Below are positions 33,763-44,394 of a stretch of 64,000 nucleotides of DNA, piece after piece; within the stretch, counting starts at the first letter, position 1; the number at the start of each line of letters is the position of its first letter. A program made the translations under genes and the position numbers. The stretch is from contig NZ_VWNB01000011.1 of NCBI RefSeq assembly GCF_013387475.1, positions 1 to 64,000 on the forward strand, in the 5' to 3' direction. The notes below the pieces were generated by a model that had not been told where the DNA came from, did no database searches, and saw nothing but the letters and a program-made list of their open reading frames with translations. The DNA is from Mariprofundus sp. KV (lineage in GTDB: Bacteria > Pseudomonadota > Zetaproteobacteria > Mariprofundales > Mariprofundaceae).

Positions 33763-34878
33763 TTAATCAAAGGTCTTGGTAATAGAGAAAACCAGCGCCT
33801 GATTACGATCACGATAGGTTCCGGCATAGGCACCTGTAACAGTTTTCTTGTTATGGAAGGTATAGCTGTAGGCCAGATCCATATGGCTGTTCATGATCAC
33901 ACCGCCAATACCCAGACTAACGCGGTGACCATCCTGATCAGCCATGATCGGATTGTAACCGGCCACCTTGTTGGCACCCTGATCATAGGCGTAACCCAGA
34001 CGCATCTGGCTACCCGGATACCAGGTCCAGGTGAGACCGGCCATGGCTGTGATGGTATCACGCAGCTGCAGGGTATTGGTCTGCACCGCAGCACCGGCAG
34101 CGGTGACATTCATATCTTTAAGCGCTGACCAGCGCGTCCACTTCACATCGGTTTCAAGTCGCCATACATCTGCAAAATCACGGGCAATCGCAAGCGTGAC
34201 TTCATCAGGCAGTTTAAATGCAAACTCCTGATTCACCCCGCCGGATACCGTCACTTTGGCACCTGAACGATAGGTTGCACCCAGACTCCAGGCAGGAGCC
34301 GGCTTCCACATCAGGGCTGCGTGGCCACCGATAGTGGCATAATCATTATCATCAAAACTGCTACCACCCTGAGTAAGGGTTGCACGGGTGATATACCAGT
34401 CGATACCGGCGGCCAGAGCCAGAGAGCTATTGATGGCATAGACACCATTGAACATGGCGTGATCCACGGTCACTTTGGTAATACCTGAAGCCGCGCCAAA
34501 GGTGCTGATCCAGTCATTATTGATCTGATAGGTCGGCACAAAACCGAAACCGATGCCCCAGCGGCTATCCAGTGGCGCCCAGGTGGCATAGATATGACCA
34601 CTGGATGGCGCTGTACCATTATTGGGACCGATACCGGCAGGAATTTTTACTGAGTTATCGCGGTAGTAGAGGCCTATGCCACCGGTAACGGTGACTCCGG
34701 GCTGCCAGGCGATACCGGCAGGGTTATAGAGTACAGCTGATGCATCATTGGCGGTAGCAGCAAAGGCATCGGCAACACCGGCTGCCGCAGCAGCGTTGCT
34801 GTGCTGGGCAAAACCACCGGCATGAGCCCATGCCCCACCCATCATTACAGCTGTAATCAGACAAATTAACTTTTTCAT
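33763..34878 (-). CDS. FadL/OmpP1 family outer membrane protein
   Basis: 371 residues from the ATG at 34878; a TTG just upstream is possible. A signal peptide ends near AWAHA, and the mature start GGFAQHSNAAAAAGVADAFAATANDASAVLYNPAGIA matches the plug region of FadL, whose NPAG element is highly conserved. The rest is a 14-strand beta barrel with alternating residues and a C-terminal phenylalanine motif (VFSITKTFD). FadL-type channels admit long-chain fatty acids or other hydrophobic compounds. It is between lolA and rarA (gaps nine and sixteen bases), so it is part of the operon. Confidence 0.88.
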   Translation of the reverse strand: MKKLICLITAVMMGGAWAHAGGFAQHSNAAAAAGVADAFAATANDASAVLYNPAGIAWQPGVTVTGGIGLYYRDNSVKIPAGIGPNNGTAPSSGHIYATWAPLDSRWGIGFGFVPTYQINNDWISTFGAASGITKVTVDHAMFNGVYAINSSLALAAGIDWYITRATLTQGGSSFDDNDYATIGGHAALMWKPAPAWSLGATYRSGAKVTVSGGVNQEFAFKLPDEVTLAIARDFADVWRLETDVKWTRWSALKDMNVTAAGAAVQTNTLQLRDTITAMAGLTWTWYPGSQMRLGYAYDQGANKVAGYNPIMADQDGHRVSLGIGGVIMNSHMDLAYSYTFHNKKTVTGAYAGTYRDRNQALVFSITKTFD

Positions 34879-34887
34879 CAATATTCC

Positions 34888-35571
34888 TTATTCCCGGTTT
34901 GCTGAGCGCAGATCAAGCAGATCCACCCCTTCAGGCGGCGTAAAACTAAATAGATTTGGCGAAGGTGCAACGTACGAACATGCCGAGAGCCGCATGCGGT
35001 TGCTGTTGCCGAGCAGATCCTTGCGCTCAATAGAGACCAGATCACCCTGTTTATTGAAGCCCAGCCATACATCTGCAGAGTCCCGAATGCGAACCTGATA
35101 GCGCCTGATGGCATGTTCACTATCAAAGGCTTCACTCATCACTTCCACATCTTTGACCGAAACACGACCATCAAGCAGCTGCATAACAGCCGGATCAACC
35201 TGCTCCAGATCACTTAACCGTTCAGCCTGCATCAGATCAGGTTCATAGTGCCAGATCACCGATCCGTCACCGATATAGAGCTGCTCATAGGGCTTCTCAT
35301 AAGACCAGCGAAAACGTTTGGGTTTAAGCAGTGCCACTTGCCCGGAGAAGTTCTGCCCCCCCCCATCACTGAACACCATCAACTGATCAAAGCGACACTG
35401 AAAACCGGGCAGATCGGCAAGCCGCTGGATACTCTCGGCAAAAAAATCGGCCGATGGTTTTTCATGGCCATCAAGATTCCAGACCTGCTCCACCTTGGCG
35501 GCGTGCAATGGCGTTGCCAGCAACAGCACGGCAAACAGAGTATTCACTGCAATAGCAATCAACGGTCTCAT
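34888..35571 (-). CDS. lolA: outer membrane lipoprotein carrier LolA
   Basis: 227 residues. A signal peptide (TLFAVLLLATPLHAA) precedes the LolA fold; FSGQVALLKPKRFRWSYEKPYEQLYIGDGSVIWHYEPDL is typical of the family. LolA carries lipoproteins across the periplasm from LolCDE to LolB. The ftsK-lolA order with a four-base overlap is the common proteobacterial arrangement and supports the call. No irregularity seen. Confidence 0.92.
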   Translation of the reverse strand: MRPLIAIAVNTLFAVLLLATPLHAAKVEQVWNLDGHEKPSADFFAESIQRLADLPGFQCRFDQLMVFSDGGGQNFSGQVALLKPKRFRWSYEKPYEQLYIGDGSVIWHYEPDLMQAERLSDLEQVDPAVMQLLDGRVSVKDVEVMSEAFDSEHAIRRYQVRIRDSADVWLGFNKQGDLVSIERKDLLGNSNRMRLSACSYVAPSPNLFSFTPPEGVDLLDLRSANRE

Positions 35572-37772
35572 TCGAACACACCGCCACCATCAGCTTCAGA
35601 GCGGGCCAGCACCTTACGCATACCACCGGAGCCCGGCGCAGAGACCAACCCTTCACGCTCCATCTGCTCCACCAGACGACTGGCGCGGTTATAACCGATG
35701 CGCAGATAACGCTGTACCATAGAGACAGAACACTGCCCCTTCTCAATCACCAGCGCGGCAGCCTCATCATACTTCTCATCGTGCTCTTCGCCGCCCATGC
35801 CACCAGCCCCCTCACCATCAGCAGCAGTTGGCACCTCAAACACCTCTTCACGGTAGTCCGGCTCACCCTGCGCCTTGAGATGATCCACCAGATCAATCAC
35901 TTCAGAATCCGATACAAAAGCACCATGCACACGTTTAAGATCGCGGCCACCACTTAAGAAGAGGCTGTCGCCATTGCCCAGCAACTGCTCAGCCCCCATC
36001 TGGTCAAGAATGGTTCTGGAGTCGATCTTCGATGAGACCTGAAACGAGAGGCGACTTGGCAGATTGGCTTTGATCAGGCCGGTAATCACATCCACACTCG
36101 GTCGCTGCGTTGCCAGCACCAGATGCAGACCCGCCGCCCTCGCCTTCTGGGCAATACGACAGATCGACTGCTCCACCTCTTTGCCGGCCACCATCATCAG
36201 ATCAGCAAGCTCATCAATAACGATAACAATATAGGGCAGGCGCTCTGTATCTTCCTCTTTCTCGGCCGCCTTATTATAACCATCGATATTGCGCACTTTG
36301 GCATCACTCATCAGCTGATAACGGCGCTCCATCTCATAGACCGCCCAGGCCAGTGCCTTGGCCGCTTTATGCGGATTGGTCACTACCGGCACCAACAGAT
36401 GCGGAATATCATCGTACACCGAAAGCTCCAGCATCTTCGGATCAACAAGAATCATGCGCAGATCCTGCGGTGTTTTCACCATCAGCAGTGAACAGATCAT
36501 GGCATTGATCGCTACCGATTTACCCGAACCGGTTGTACCGGCCACCAGCAGATGCGGCATACGGGCCAGATCAGCCACCACCGGCTGCCCGGAGATATCA
36601 ACACCGAGCGCAATCGGCAGGATATGTTTGCGGTTGGCAAACTCTTTACTGGAGAGCACCTGGTGAATCACCACCATCTCCCGCTCCTCGTTGGGAAGCT
36701 CGATACCGATCACATTTTTACCCGGAATATTACCGGCCACGCGCACACTCACCGCCGCCATGGAACGGGCCAGATCATCCTGCAAGGCGATGATACGGTT
36801 GACCTTGGTGCCCGGTGAGGGCTCCATCTCAAATTGTGTTACCACTGGCCCCGGATGCACGGCCAGCACCTGACCATCCACCTTATAATCAAGCAGCTTC
36901 TTCTCCAGCATGCGGGCAATCGCCTGCATCGCCTCAGGGTTATGGGACTTCTGCCCCCCCTCTCCCCGACCATAGATATTCAATGATGGCAGCTTAAATC
37001 CTGACTGACTGTTCTCAAAAAAGGCCAGTTCAGCCTGCTGCTGCACCTTGGCCTGACGTGATACATTGACCCTGGCCGGTTTGCTTACCTCAGGTTCAGG
37101 TTTGGCTTCGCGTTTAGGACGTGCCTTGCGAACCTCTTTGCGCACCTCACGCGCCTCCATGCGATCCTTGCGCTCTGAAGCTCTGGAGAAGAGCCCCTGC
37201 ACGAGGCTTAACAGATAAAATGCCGTAAAGGCCAGCCCCTGATAACACTTCTGCAGAAACATCAACAGTGAGAGATGGGTAGCGGCAACAAGGCTGGCAA
37301 GCAGCAGTGTCAACAGCAGTACATCACGACCAATACTGCGCAGTGGCTCAAGCAGCGCATGATCAAGCATCGCCCCCAGAGCACCACCCGGAGTGGCGGG
37401 CAGCTGCAGAAGATCTACGGCAGAGCCGGCCGGAATATGGGCATGCATCAGTGCCGCCATCGCCAGCGCAACCGGCAACCAGAAGAGCGAAGTCCAGCTG
37501 CCCAGGTAGGGTTTATGACCCCAGCCGATACGTATGGTCAGCACCACCAGCAGCGCAACCCAGAGCCAACCTGCGTAACCAAACAGCTGATAGATAAAAT
37601 CAGAGGCGTAAGCCCCGACCAGACCGGTCAGGTTTTGCGCAGCCTCGCCGGTTTCACGGTTCAGCGACGGATCCAGTGGCGAAAAACTGTACATCGCCAA
37701 CACCAGCACAATCACGATGCCGGCGATCAACAGTGCCAGTGCTTCACGAACTAACAGACGAACATCCATCAC
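35568..37772 (-). CDS. ftsK: DNA translocase FtsK
   Basis: 734 residues, a short FtsK/SpoIIIE. Four membrane helices lie within the first 190 residues, followed by a basic linker (about 195-250), the alpha/beta motor with Walker A GTTGSGKS (412-419) and the KIDSRTILDQMGAEQLLGNGDSLF region, and a C-terminal winged-helix gamma domain (QRYLRIGYNRASRLVEQMEREGLVS) that reads KOPS sequences. The protein clears chromosome dimers at the septum. It follows rnj by eight bases and overlaps lolA by four. The linker is far shorter than in E. coli FtsK. Confidence 0.95.
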   Translation of the reverse strand: MMDVRLLVREALALLIAGIVIVLVLAMYSFSPLDPSLNRETGEAAQNLTGLVGAYASDFIYQLFGYAGWLWVALLVVLTIRIGWGHKPYLGSWTSLFWLPVALAMAALMHAHIPAGSAVDLLQLPATPGGALGAMLDHALLEPLRSIGRDVLLLTLLLASLVAATHLSLLMFLQKCYQGLAFTAFYLLSLVQGLFSRASERKDRMEAREVRKEVRKARPKREAKPEPEVSKPARVNVSRQAKVQQQAELAFFENSQSGFKLPSLNIYGRGEGGQKSHNPEAMQAIARMLEKKLLDYKVDGQVLAVHPGPVVTQFEMEPSPGTKVNRIIALQDDLARSMAAVSVRVAGNIPGKNVIGIELPNEEREMVVIHQVLSSKEFANRKHILPIALGVDISGQPVVADLARMPHLLVAGTTGSGKSVAINAMICSLLMVKTPQDLRMILVDPKMLELSVYDDIPHLLVPVVTNPHKAAKALAWAVYEMERRYQLMSDAKVRNIDGYNKAAEKEEDTERLPYIVIVIDELADLMMVAGKEVEQSICRIAQKARAAGLHLVLATQRPSVDVITGLIKANLPSRLSFQVSSKIDSRTILDQMGAEQLLGNGDSLFLSGGRDLKRVHGAFVSDSEVIDLVDHLKAQGEPDYREEVFEVPTAADGEGAGGMGGEEHDEKYDEAAALVIEKGQCSVSMVQRYLRIGYNRASRLVEQMEREGLVSAPGSGGMRKVLARSEADGGGVFE

Positions 37773-37780
37773 TGCTCCTT

Positions 37781-39439
37781 TTACAGTGCCAGCACGATGG
37801 GCAGTACCATCGGTCTGCGGCCAATATGTTTTTTACACCAGCGGCGAAGGAAGATACGAACTTCCTCTTTGGCAGCATCCATATCGGCAAGCCACTCTTT
37901 ATCCATCCCTTCAAGGAAGTGGCGCAACGCTTTACCGGCTGCCTCCAGCACCTCTTCACTGACATCTTCATGCAGCACGCCACGCGCTACAAGTTCCGGC
38001 TCACCGAGTAGTTTACCCTCATGTTTACTGAGCAGTACAAAGGCTGAGATCATGCCGTCATCGGCCAGAACCCGCCTGTCGCGCAGCACAATGCCATCGA
38101 TTTCATCGCGCGCATCGCCATCAACAAACACAGCGCCGGCATGAAATTCCGGCCCCTGCCGCACGCCATCCTCATCGACGATCACGCTGTATCCGTTCTC
38201 TGCGATGATCGTATGCTCACTTTTAATGCCTGCAGCCACCGCCAGATCACGGTGCTCAATCAGGTTGCGGTATTCGCCATGCACGGGATAAAAATATTGC
38301 GGTCTGGTCAGCTGCATCATCATCTTCAACTCATGCGCCTGGGCATGGCCAGATACATGCAACGGTGCCTGCCCGGCATGTTTGATACGGGCGCCACAGC
38401 GGTAGATATGATTATAGAGACCGGCGATCACCCGCTCATTACCGGGAATATTACTCGAAGAGAAGATCACCAGATCACCATGACCAAGTTTGAGACCGGT
38501 AAACCTGTTCTGCGCCAGTCGTGCCAGTGCTGCACGCGATTCACCCTGCGAGCCGGTGGCAATGACCAGCAGTTTATTGGCAGGAATATCGGCAGTCTGT
38601 TTGATATCGATCAGCGTTCCGGCTGGCACATTCAACCGTTTAAGCGTACTGGTGATCTCCATATGCCGCTCCAGAGAGCGTCCGGCTACCGCTACTCTGC
38701 GGCCATTGGCTACAGCAGCATCAACAATCTGCTGGATGCGGAACATATTGGAGGCGAAGGTGGTTACAATGACCTTGCCAGAGCACTGGGAAACGGCCTG
38801 CGTCAGGGCTGGTCCAACGACCCGTTCCGATGGCCCGCTTCCTGATCTTGTCGCATTGGTGGAGTCGGAGGCCAGCAGCAGCACGCCCATGTCACCGAGC
38901 TGAGAGAAACGGTGGATGGCTGTGGTGCGGCCATCGATCGGGGCAGGATCAAGCTTGAAGTCACCGGTATGCACAATAATGCCGAGTACAGTGTGAATAG
39001 CGATGGAGACAGCATCCATAATCGAGTGGGTGACAGGAACCCCTTCAACTTTGAACGGGCCGACATCAATCGTGCTACCGTCATCCGGCAGAAGCCGAAG
39101 ATCCCCTTTGTAACCGCGTTCGCTCAGCTTCGCCTTAATCAGCGCCAGCGTCACCTCGGAAGCGTAAACAGGTAGCGCCAGACGTGGCAGCAGGTGCGGC
39201 AGTCCGCCAATATGATCCTCATGGCCATGGGTAATCAGCAGCGCATGAATGTTCAACCCCAGCTCATGCAGGGATGAGACATCCGGCACCACCACATCAA
39301 CACCATGTTGACCGGCATCAGGGAAACCCATGCCGCAATCGACAATCACGGCATCATCATCAATGGCATAGACCATCATGTTTTTACCGAATTCGCCGAC
39401 CCCACCAAACGGGAAACATCGCAGCACAGGTTTACTCAT
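37781..39439 (-). CDS. rnj: ribonuclease J
   Basis: 552 residues, standard for RNase J. The metallo-beta-lactamase zinc motif is HGHEDHIGG (H71, H73, D75, H76), followed by the beta-CASP region (HVSGHAQAHELKMMMQLTRPQYFYPVHGEYRNL) and a C-terminal domain. RNase J combines endonuclease and 5'-3' exonuclease activity and is typical of Firmicutes, Actinobacteria and some proteobacteria. It heads the rnj-ftsK-lolA-fadL-rarA-crcB run. Whether an RNase E also exists cannot be seen here. Confidence 0.95.
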   Translation of the reverse strand: MSKPVLRCFPFGGVGEFGKNMMVYAIDDDAVIVDCGMGFPDAGQHGVDVVVPDVSSLHELGLNIHALLITHGHEDHIGGLPHLLPRLALPVYASEVTLALIKAKLSERGYKGDLRLLPDDGSTIDVGPFKVEGVPVTHSIMDAVSIAIHTVLGIIVHTGDFKLDPAPIDGRTTAIHRFSQLGDMGVLLLASDSTNATRSGSGPSERVVGPALTQAVSQCSGKVIVTTFASNMFRIQQIVDAAVANGRRVAVAGRSLERHMEITSTLKRLNVPAGTLIDIKQTADIPANKLLVIATGSQGESRAALARLAQNRFTGLKLGHGDLVIFSSSNIPGNERVIAGLYNHIYRCGARIKHAGQAPLHVSGHAQAHELKMMMQLTRPQYFYPVHGEYRNLIEHRDLAVAAGIKSEHTIIAENGYSVIVDEDGVRQGPEFHAGAVFVDGDARDEIDGIVLRDRRVLADDGMISAFVLLSKHEGKLLGEPELVARGVLHEDVSEEVLEAAGKALRHFLEGMDKEWLADMDAAKEEVRIFLRRWCKKHIGRRPMVLPIVLAL

Positions 39440-39535
39440 TTAAACTCCTTATTTTTCTCTGCGGGCAAACGTAACAGATCACAGTGAGACTGCCGTGCCC
39501 TTCATCACAAGCACCCTTTGCAGGGTAGTATCTAA

Positions 39536-40117
39536 TCAGGCTGCGCCACGGCTGCCTGGTTTCACAGGCGGCAGCAGGCCTTCTGCACACATCGGGCAGG
39601 CATCGGCCGCATAGGTCTCAACATCCAGACTGATCGCTGTTGCAAAAGGCACATCAAAGCGCCCCTCGGCATCGGGTGCACGATCAACAACCGCAAGCAC
39701 CTTCACAGGCTCACCGCCAAACTGCCGTACAACCTCCATACACTCACGTACAGAGCCACCCGTGGTAATAACATCTTCAACAACCAACAGCTTTGCACCA
39801 TCAGGAATCGAGAAGCCGCGACGCATCTGCATCTCACCCTCTTTGCGCTCGGTAAAGATAAACGGCTTACGCAGCAAGCGTGCAACCTCCTGGCCAATCA
39901 CCAGACCACCGATAGCAGGAGAGACCACCATATCAATCTCATCAGCATCTACCCTGGTGATCAGCTCACCAGCCAGAGCGGTCGCATTGTCGATATTCAT
40001 CAACACCAGTGCCGACTGCAGGTAGCGGGCAGAGTGCCTGCCGCTTGAAAGAATAAAGTGACCGTTTAACAGCGCACCTGCATCCTCATACATTGCCAGA
40101 ATCTCATTCTCATTCAT
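39536..40117 (-). CDS. pyrE: orotate phosphoribosyltransferase
   Basis: 193 residues. The PRPP loop is VVEDVITTGGS (112-122), and TERKEGEMQMRRGF is the catalytic loop of PyrE. It converts orotate and PRPP to OMP in pyrimidine synthesis. The C-terminal CPMCAEG pair is typical of the PyrE branch lacking the enterobacterial end. The gene stands between rnj and a histidine kinase with gaps of 96 and 300 bases, so it is probably transcribed on its own. Confidence 0.94.
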   Translation of the reverse strand: MNENEILAMYEDAGALLNGHFILSSGRHSARYLQSALVLMNIDNATALAGELITRVDADEIDMVVSPAIGGLVIGQEVARLLRKPFIFTERKEGEMQMRRGFSIPDGAKLLVVEDVITTGGSVRECMEVVRQFGGEPVKVLAVVDRAPDAEGRFDVPFATAISLDVETYAADACPMCAEGLLPPVKPGSRGAA

Positions 40118-40417
40118 TGCTTCAATCCTTTGTGTCAGGTCAGCTCCGGAAAAAAGCTAACAGCTGCGAAAAATTTGCGGGAGTGTAACAGTTTCCCCGT
40201 CAACACAGAACCTTGCACCCTACTACGGTGCAGAACAGCAACTGTTATGGAAAATATATAAAAATGGAATGCTTTATTAAGGAGACTCCGAAAAACCACC
40301 GCATTGAAGTTTTTATGCATCACTTACAGTCATGCCATTTCGTTTCTGCAAAATGGTCAAGCCTGGATATCCGGGTATTTTTCAGAACCTCTATAACTAC
40401 CTGAAGGTGATGATGTA
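40118..40417. promoter_or_regulatory. pyrE upstream region with hairpins
   Basis: No gene is supported in these 300 bases. TGCACC (40214-40219) and GGTGCA (40227-40232) form a six-base stem. Closer to pyrE, on the minus strand, an AGCT-GTT-AGCT hairpin is followed by a run of U (the A-run near 40150), which could act as a weak attenuator in the pyrE leader. Both are low-confidence readings. Confidence 0.35.
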
Positions 40418-42937
40418 TCAGAGCCCTGGTATATCTTTGAGTATCTGACTCAGCAGTGATATCTGGTAAGGTTTTCTCAGCACCATCTCTCCAGTCTCCT
40501 CAATACGCTTCTGCAGTGTATCGGTTGTATCGTAACCGGTGGCAAAAATAATGGTGATATCACTGTTAATGTTGTGGATCAGGTCAGCGGTCTCCGGACC
40601 ACTGAGCCCAGGCATCACCACATCCAGAATCACCACACCAATCTCACCCTGATGCATCTCAAACAGTGCTATCGCCTCTCTGCCACTGGTCGCACTCAAC
40701 ACCTTATAGCCCAGCCGAACCAGCACTTTACAGGCTGTATCAACAACCATTTCATCATCATCAACCACCAGAATGGTGTTACCGTGCCCGCTTGTCACAA
40801 CAGTCTCTGTTGCCCTCTTCCCAACATCCCTGGGCAGTACCGGAATGTAAAGATGCATTGATGTGCCTGCGCCCGGCTGACTCTCCACCTCAATGGCTCC
40901 GCCATAATCCTTGATGGCACCAAACACCATCGAGAGCCCCAGACCAGCCCCGTCGCCCACCTCCCTCGTGGTAAAAAACGGCTCAAATATTTTTTCCAGA
41001 CACTGCTCATCGATTCCGGCACCATTATCTTTAACGGTAATTCTGGCAAACTCACCTCCTGTCACCTCAGGGAACCTGCTTAGAAAAACGTGGTCTGCGA
41101 CATAACGATCCAATGTGATGGAAATCTCAGGCTCCTTTACACCCTGCAGGGCAACCTTTGAGTTATTGATAAGGTTCAGCAAAATCTGCTGCAGCTGACT
41201 TCTATCCACATCAACAGAGATATCCTGATCAGCAATCACCTGATTCAGGATAATCTCTTCATTAACCGACAGTTGAAACAGCTCTCTGGATGCCTTCAAA
41301 AACGGTGCAAGTTCTGTCTCCTCCTTGCGCATGGTTCCTTTTCTGGCAAAGGTGAGCAGCTGTTTGATCATATCAGCGGCCTTGAAAGCCAGCGCCTCTA
41401 CCGTATCCAGCTTCTCCACCGCGCTGGAGTACGCTTTGATCTCACTCTTGGCCAGATAGAGATTGCCGGTCATGCCAGCCAGCATATTGTTGAACTCATG
41501 GGCGATGCCACCAACAAGTGTACCGAGTGACTCCATACGCTGAGCCTGCTGGAACTGCTCTTGCAACTGCTCCTGCTCAGTCGCATCAAGGAAGACACCA
41601 ATATAGTTTTTCACCACGCCATGTTCATCACAGATAGCCGTGACAGAGAGGTGCTCCGGATAGATCTCACCGCTCTTACGACGATTGACAATGCGCCCCT
41701 GCCACTGCCCTCGCTCCTGAATCGCCTTCCACATCTGCATATAAAACTGCCCATCCTGGTAACCTGACTTGAGCATACTCGGATTGCGACCAACAGCCTC
41801 AGCTTTACTATAACCTGTCACCCTCTCAAAAGCTTCGTTCACATCAACTATGACACCCTTGCAATCAGTAATAATCATACCGCCAATGGTGTTGGTGAAC
41901 GCCTCACCATAGAGTTCAAGCCTTCGCTCTGCCTCGCGGCGAGCCTTTTCACTGCGACTTATCAGCAGATACAAGAACAGCACAAAAATAATCATAAAAC
42001 CAACAAACAGAGCCATCGTTGAATAGAGCGTTCTACTTAAATCAATGTTATCCGTCGACAGATCCAGCAACATCATCAACTGGCCAATCTCTCTGCCTGA
42101 TGCATCCAGAAACGGGGTATGCTTCAAACCATAATAGATATCGCCCACTGAAAAAACATGAGAGCGCTCATCTTTACGACCCAGAGACTCTTCTATAACC
42201 GGAACCAGCGGCTCTGCACCCGTCTCCGGATAGAGCACAACAAAACGTTTGAACAGTGACCAGTGATCGTTCTCGCTGTGAGCCGACAACCATGCATCCT
42301 TCTGCAGATGTGATTTATCCACTGCCAGTATGATGCGAAAAGGATTATCCAGCTCAATGCCTGCAAGGATATCTGTCAGCGCTATGCCCAGCTCCAGATA
42401 ACCAACTCTTCGCCCTGCCAGATTCCAGGGTACCACCACACGCAAGGTGAGTGTGCCCAGCGGGCCGAACTCGATGCCTGCTGCTCGTTGCCCTGTTAAC
42501 TCGGCCTGCTTTGCCGTCTCACGCTCTATAATATCACCGTAACGCTCGGGCTGATGCATGCGCAGTACAACCCGGCGATCCGCATCCATAAAATACATAT
42601 GAGAAAGCTGATTATTCAATCGCAGTGTTTGAAAGTAGCCCGATGCCAGCTGTTCAAGCTGCTGCCGCCGCCCTGACTCAAGCGCTTTAGCAAGTGTCTC
42701 TGAGTCAACCGAACGCTGCAGCAGAAGCAGCACTGACTCCATCCAGCGGGTTCGGATGCCGGTCTCCGAGGTCAACTCAGCTTTGAGAGTACTGAAGTTG
42801 TCTTCAATATGCGCATTGAGCTCATCACTCTGCTGTTCACTTAACAGATTGTGCATGGCAACAGTAAGCAGCAGCAACGCAACCACGGTAATAGTCAATA
42901 CTCTGGAGAGAATGGAGGGGTGCCTGATCTGCATCAT
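40418..42937 (-). CDS. membrane hybrid histidine kinase with Cache sensor, PAS and receiver
   Basis: 839 residues. One membrane helix at about 12-32, a periplasmic double-Cache domain to about residue 305 (dCACHE_3-like, [21 protein letters not shown]), a second helix, then a PAS/PAC domain (about 345-465), HisKA with H480 in GGIAHEFNN, HATPase ([25 protein letters not shown]), and a receiver with D772 in ILDVVMPG. Cache domains sense small molecules outside the cell. The kinase core is close to that of the six-PAS protein, so the two may share an ancestor or a phosphorelay. No partner regulator is adjacent. Confidence 0.92.
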   Translation of the reverse strand: MMQIRHPSILSRVLTITVVALLLLTVAMHNLLSEQQSDELNAHIEDNFSTLKAELTSETGIRTRWMESVLLLLQRSVDSETLAKALESGRRQQLEQLASGYFQTLRLNNQLSHMYFMDADRRVVLRMHQPERYGDIIERETAKQAELTGQRAAGIEFGPLGTLTLRVVVPWNLAGRRVGYLELGIALTDILAGIELDNPFRIILAVDKSHLQKDAWLSAHSENDHWSLFKRFVVLYPETGAEPLVPVIEESLGRKDERSHVFSVGDIYYGLKHTPFLDASGREIGQLMMLLDLSTDNIDLSRTLYSTMALFVGFMIIFVLFLYLLISRSEKARREAERRLELYGEAFTNTIGGMIITDCKGVIVDVNEAFERVTGYSKAEAVGRNPSMLKSGYQDGQFYMQMWKAIQERGQWQGRIVNRRKSGEIYPEHLSVTAICDEHGVVKNYIGVFLDATEQEQLQEQFQQAQRMESLGTLVGGIAHEFNNMLAGMTGNLYLAKSEIKAYSSAVEKLDTVEALAFKAADMIKQLLTFARKGTMRKEETELAPFLKASRELFQLSVNEEIILNQVIADQDISVDVDRSQLQQILLNLINNSKVALQGVKEPEISITLDRYVADHVFLSRFPEVTGGEFARITVKDNGAGIDEQCLEKIFEPFFTTREVGDGAGLGLSMVFGAIKDYGGAIEVESQPGAGTSMHLYIPVLPRDVGKRATETVVTSGHGNTILVVDDDEMVVDTACKVLVRLGYKVLSATSGREAIALFEMHQGEIGVVILDVVMPGLSGPETADLIHNINSDITIIFATGYDTTDTLQKRIEETGEMVLRKPYQISLLSQILKDIPGL

Positions 42938-43222
42938 CTCTCTTTTTTAGACCAATTTATCTCTTTATTCAAATCCCGGCTGTCGCAGTGCATGAACCGA
43001 CACAGAACATCCTTCCCTTTTTTCATGTTCAACGCCCCTCATCAGACAACCCTGGAAGGGCTTATATGAAAGAGTTCCGTTCACCGGCGCAATCGGACAA
43101 CATCGACGCCATAGATAGGTATTTTCCTTATCCATGGAGATCACGAACACCTGAATCCGGAAATTTCGTAATTCTTTTAATAGCCACTTTCACAATGATG
43201 CATGCATGCATAGTCTTGGCAG

Positions 43223-44281
43223 ATGCCTGTCATCTTCCGATGGATCTTCTCCGGTTGCATAAGCCGCTCTCTAGTCACTCTGGCAGCGCTGCTCTCTATC
43301 TATGTGATCATCGAAAGTTTCGATAAGGCCCGTTATCTTGGCCACGGCCTGAACGGCGGCCTGATGATCGAATATCTGCTGTTAAAAATCCCCTTTATGG
43401 TCAATGAATTTATGCCGATTATCGTACTGATCGGTGCCAGCATCTATCTGATCGAACTCTCCCGTAACCATGAGATGGTTGCCATTCGTGCCGCCGGCCT
43501 GGGCATCAACAAGTTGCTGATGCCCCTGCTCACCGTCGCGCTTCTGGCTGCAACCTTAAGTTTTATTGTTGGTGAGTGGGTCACGCCTATCACCAACAAA
43601 CGGCTCGATGTTATTGAGAATGTACATATCAAACAGCAGCAAAGCGCCAGCCAGGGTGTACAATGGCTTAAAGATGGCCAACGATTTTACCGCCTCATGC
43701 CCCTGAAAGAGGGTCGCTTTACCATGGTTGTCATTGAAACCGACAGCGAAGGCGGCTGGCTCAAACGCATTGATGCCGCCAGTGCCCGCTTTGCCAATCA
43801 GCAGTGGCTGCTCACAGATGTTCACATCACCACCCCGTCGCCGGAGCAGGGCACGCTACATGAACAGGTAGATAGTCTGGTACTGAACTCGAATGTCGGG
43901 CCTGAAACTGCCGAACTGCCCAAACCCCGTCATATGGAGTTTGCTGAGCTCTACCGCTATATCGCTGACCTGAAGCATGCCGGTTTGACCACCGGCACCT
44001 ACACCTATGCCCTGCACCGCAAGGTCTCCGCACCGCTGGCAAGCCTGTTGATGGTGATTCTTGCAACAGCCCTATGCCTGAATACCGGCAGTCGTAACAG
44101 TCGGGTCTCCTGGGGCATTATCGCTGCCATTTCACTGGGGCTACTGTTTTATGTCATCGGCAATGCGGGTTACCTTCTGGCCGCAAACGAGCATATATCT
44201 CCAGCCTATGCTGCCTGGTTACCCACGCTCGTCTTTGGCGGCCTGGGCATTTACCTGCTGCTTAAGCGGGAAGGCCATTAG
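43223..44281 (+). CDS. lptG: LPS export ABC transporter permease LptG
   Basis: 352 residues, two blocks of three helices around a periplasmic jellyroll, the LptF/LptG layout. NEFMPIIVLIGASIYLIELSRNHEMVAIRAAGLG is the conserved coupling region that contacts LptB, and the C-terminal block includes APLASLLMVILATAL. LptG usually follows lptF; here it stands alone between a histidine kinase and suhB, and lptF is not in the window. I call it LptG rather than LptF mainly from length and the C-terminal text. 42938-43222 upstream holds only an overlapping open frame with no support. Confidence 0.88.
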   Translation: MPVIFRWIFSGCISRSLVTLAALLSIYVIIESFDKARYLGHGLNGGLMIEYLLLKIPFMVNEFMPIIVLIGASIYLIELSRNHEMVAIRAAGLGINKLLMPLLTVALLAATLSFIVGEWVTPITNKRLDVIENVHIKQQQSASQGVQWLKDGQRFYRLMPLKEGRFTMVVIETDSEGGWLKRIDAASARFANQQWLLTDVHITTPSPEQGTLHEQVDSLVLNSNVGPETAELPKPRHMEFAELYRYIADLKHAGLTTGTYTYALHRKVSAPLASLLMVILATALCLNTGSRNSRVSWGIIAAISLGLLFYVIGNAGYLLAANEHISPAYAAWLPTLVFGGLGIYLLLKREGH

Positions 44282-44320
44282 ATACAATCGAACCATCAGG
44301 TAAAGAGCATCCCCTGGGGG

Positions 44321-44350
44321 ACGAATTCACTCGAATTAACACGAATAAGA
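44321..44350. repeat. three 10-bp CGAAT units after lptG
   Basis: ACGAATTCAC, TCGAATTAAC and ACGAATAAGA follow each other without gap, and an inverted copy (TTAATTCGTG) lies at 44374-44383. The segment is between the convergent lptG and suhB genes and may end transcripts, though no classical terminator is formed. Confidence 0.5.
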
Positions 44351-44394
44351 GGGGCAGTTCCGGTTGATTATCTTTAATTCGTGCTGATAAGTAA

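Noticed and set aside
40264-40404. Short plus-strand open frame upstream of pyrE and the kinase
   Set aside because: No ribosome-binding site and no recognisable sequence; best treated as intergenic.
42988-43326. 112-codon plus-strand open frame overlapping the lptG start
   Set aside because: A purine-rich stretch precedes an internal ATG at 43066, but the frame overlaps lptG by about 100 bases and the protein resembles nothing; lptG is well supported.
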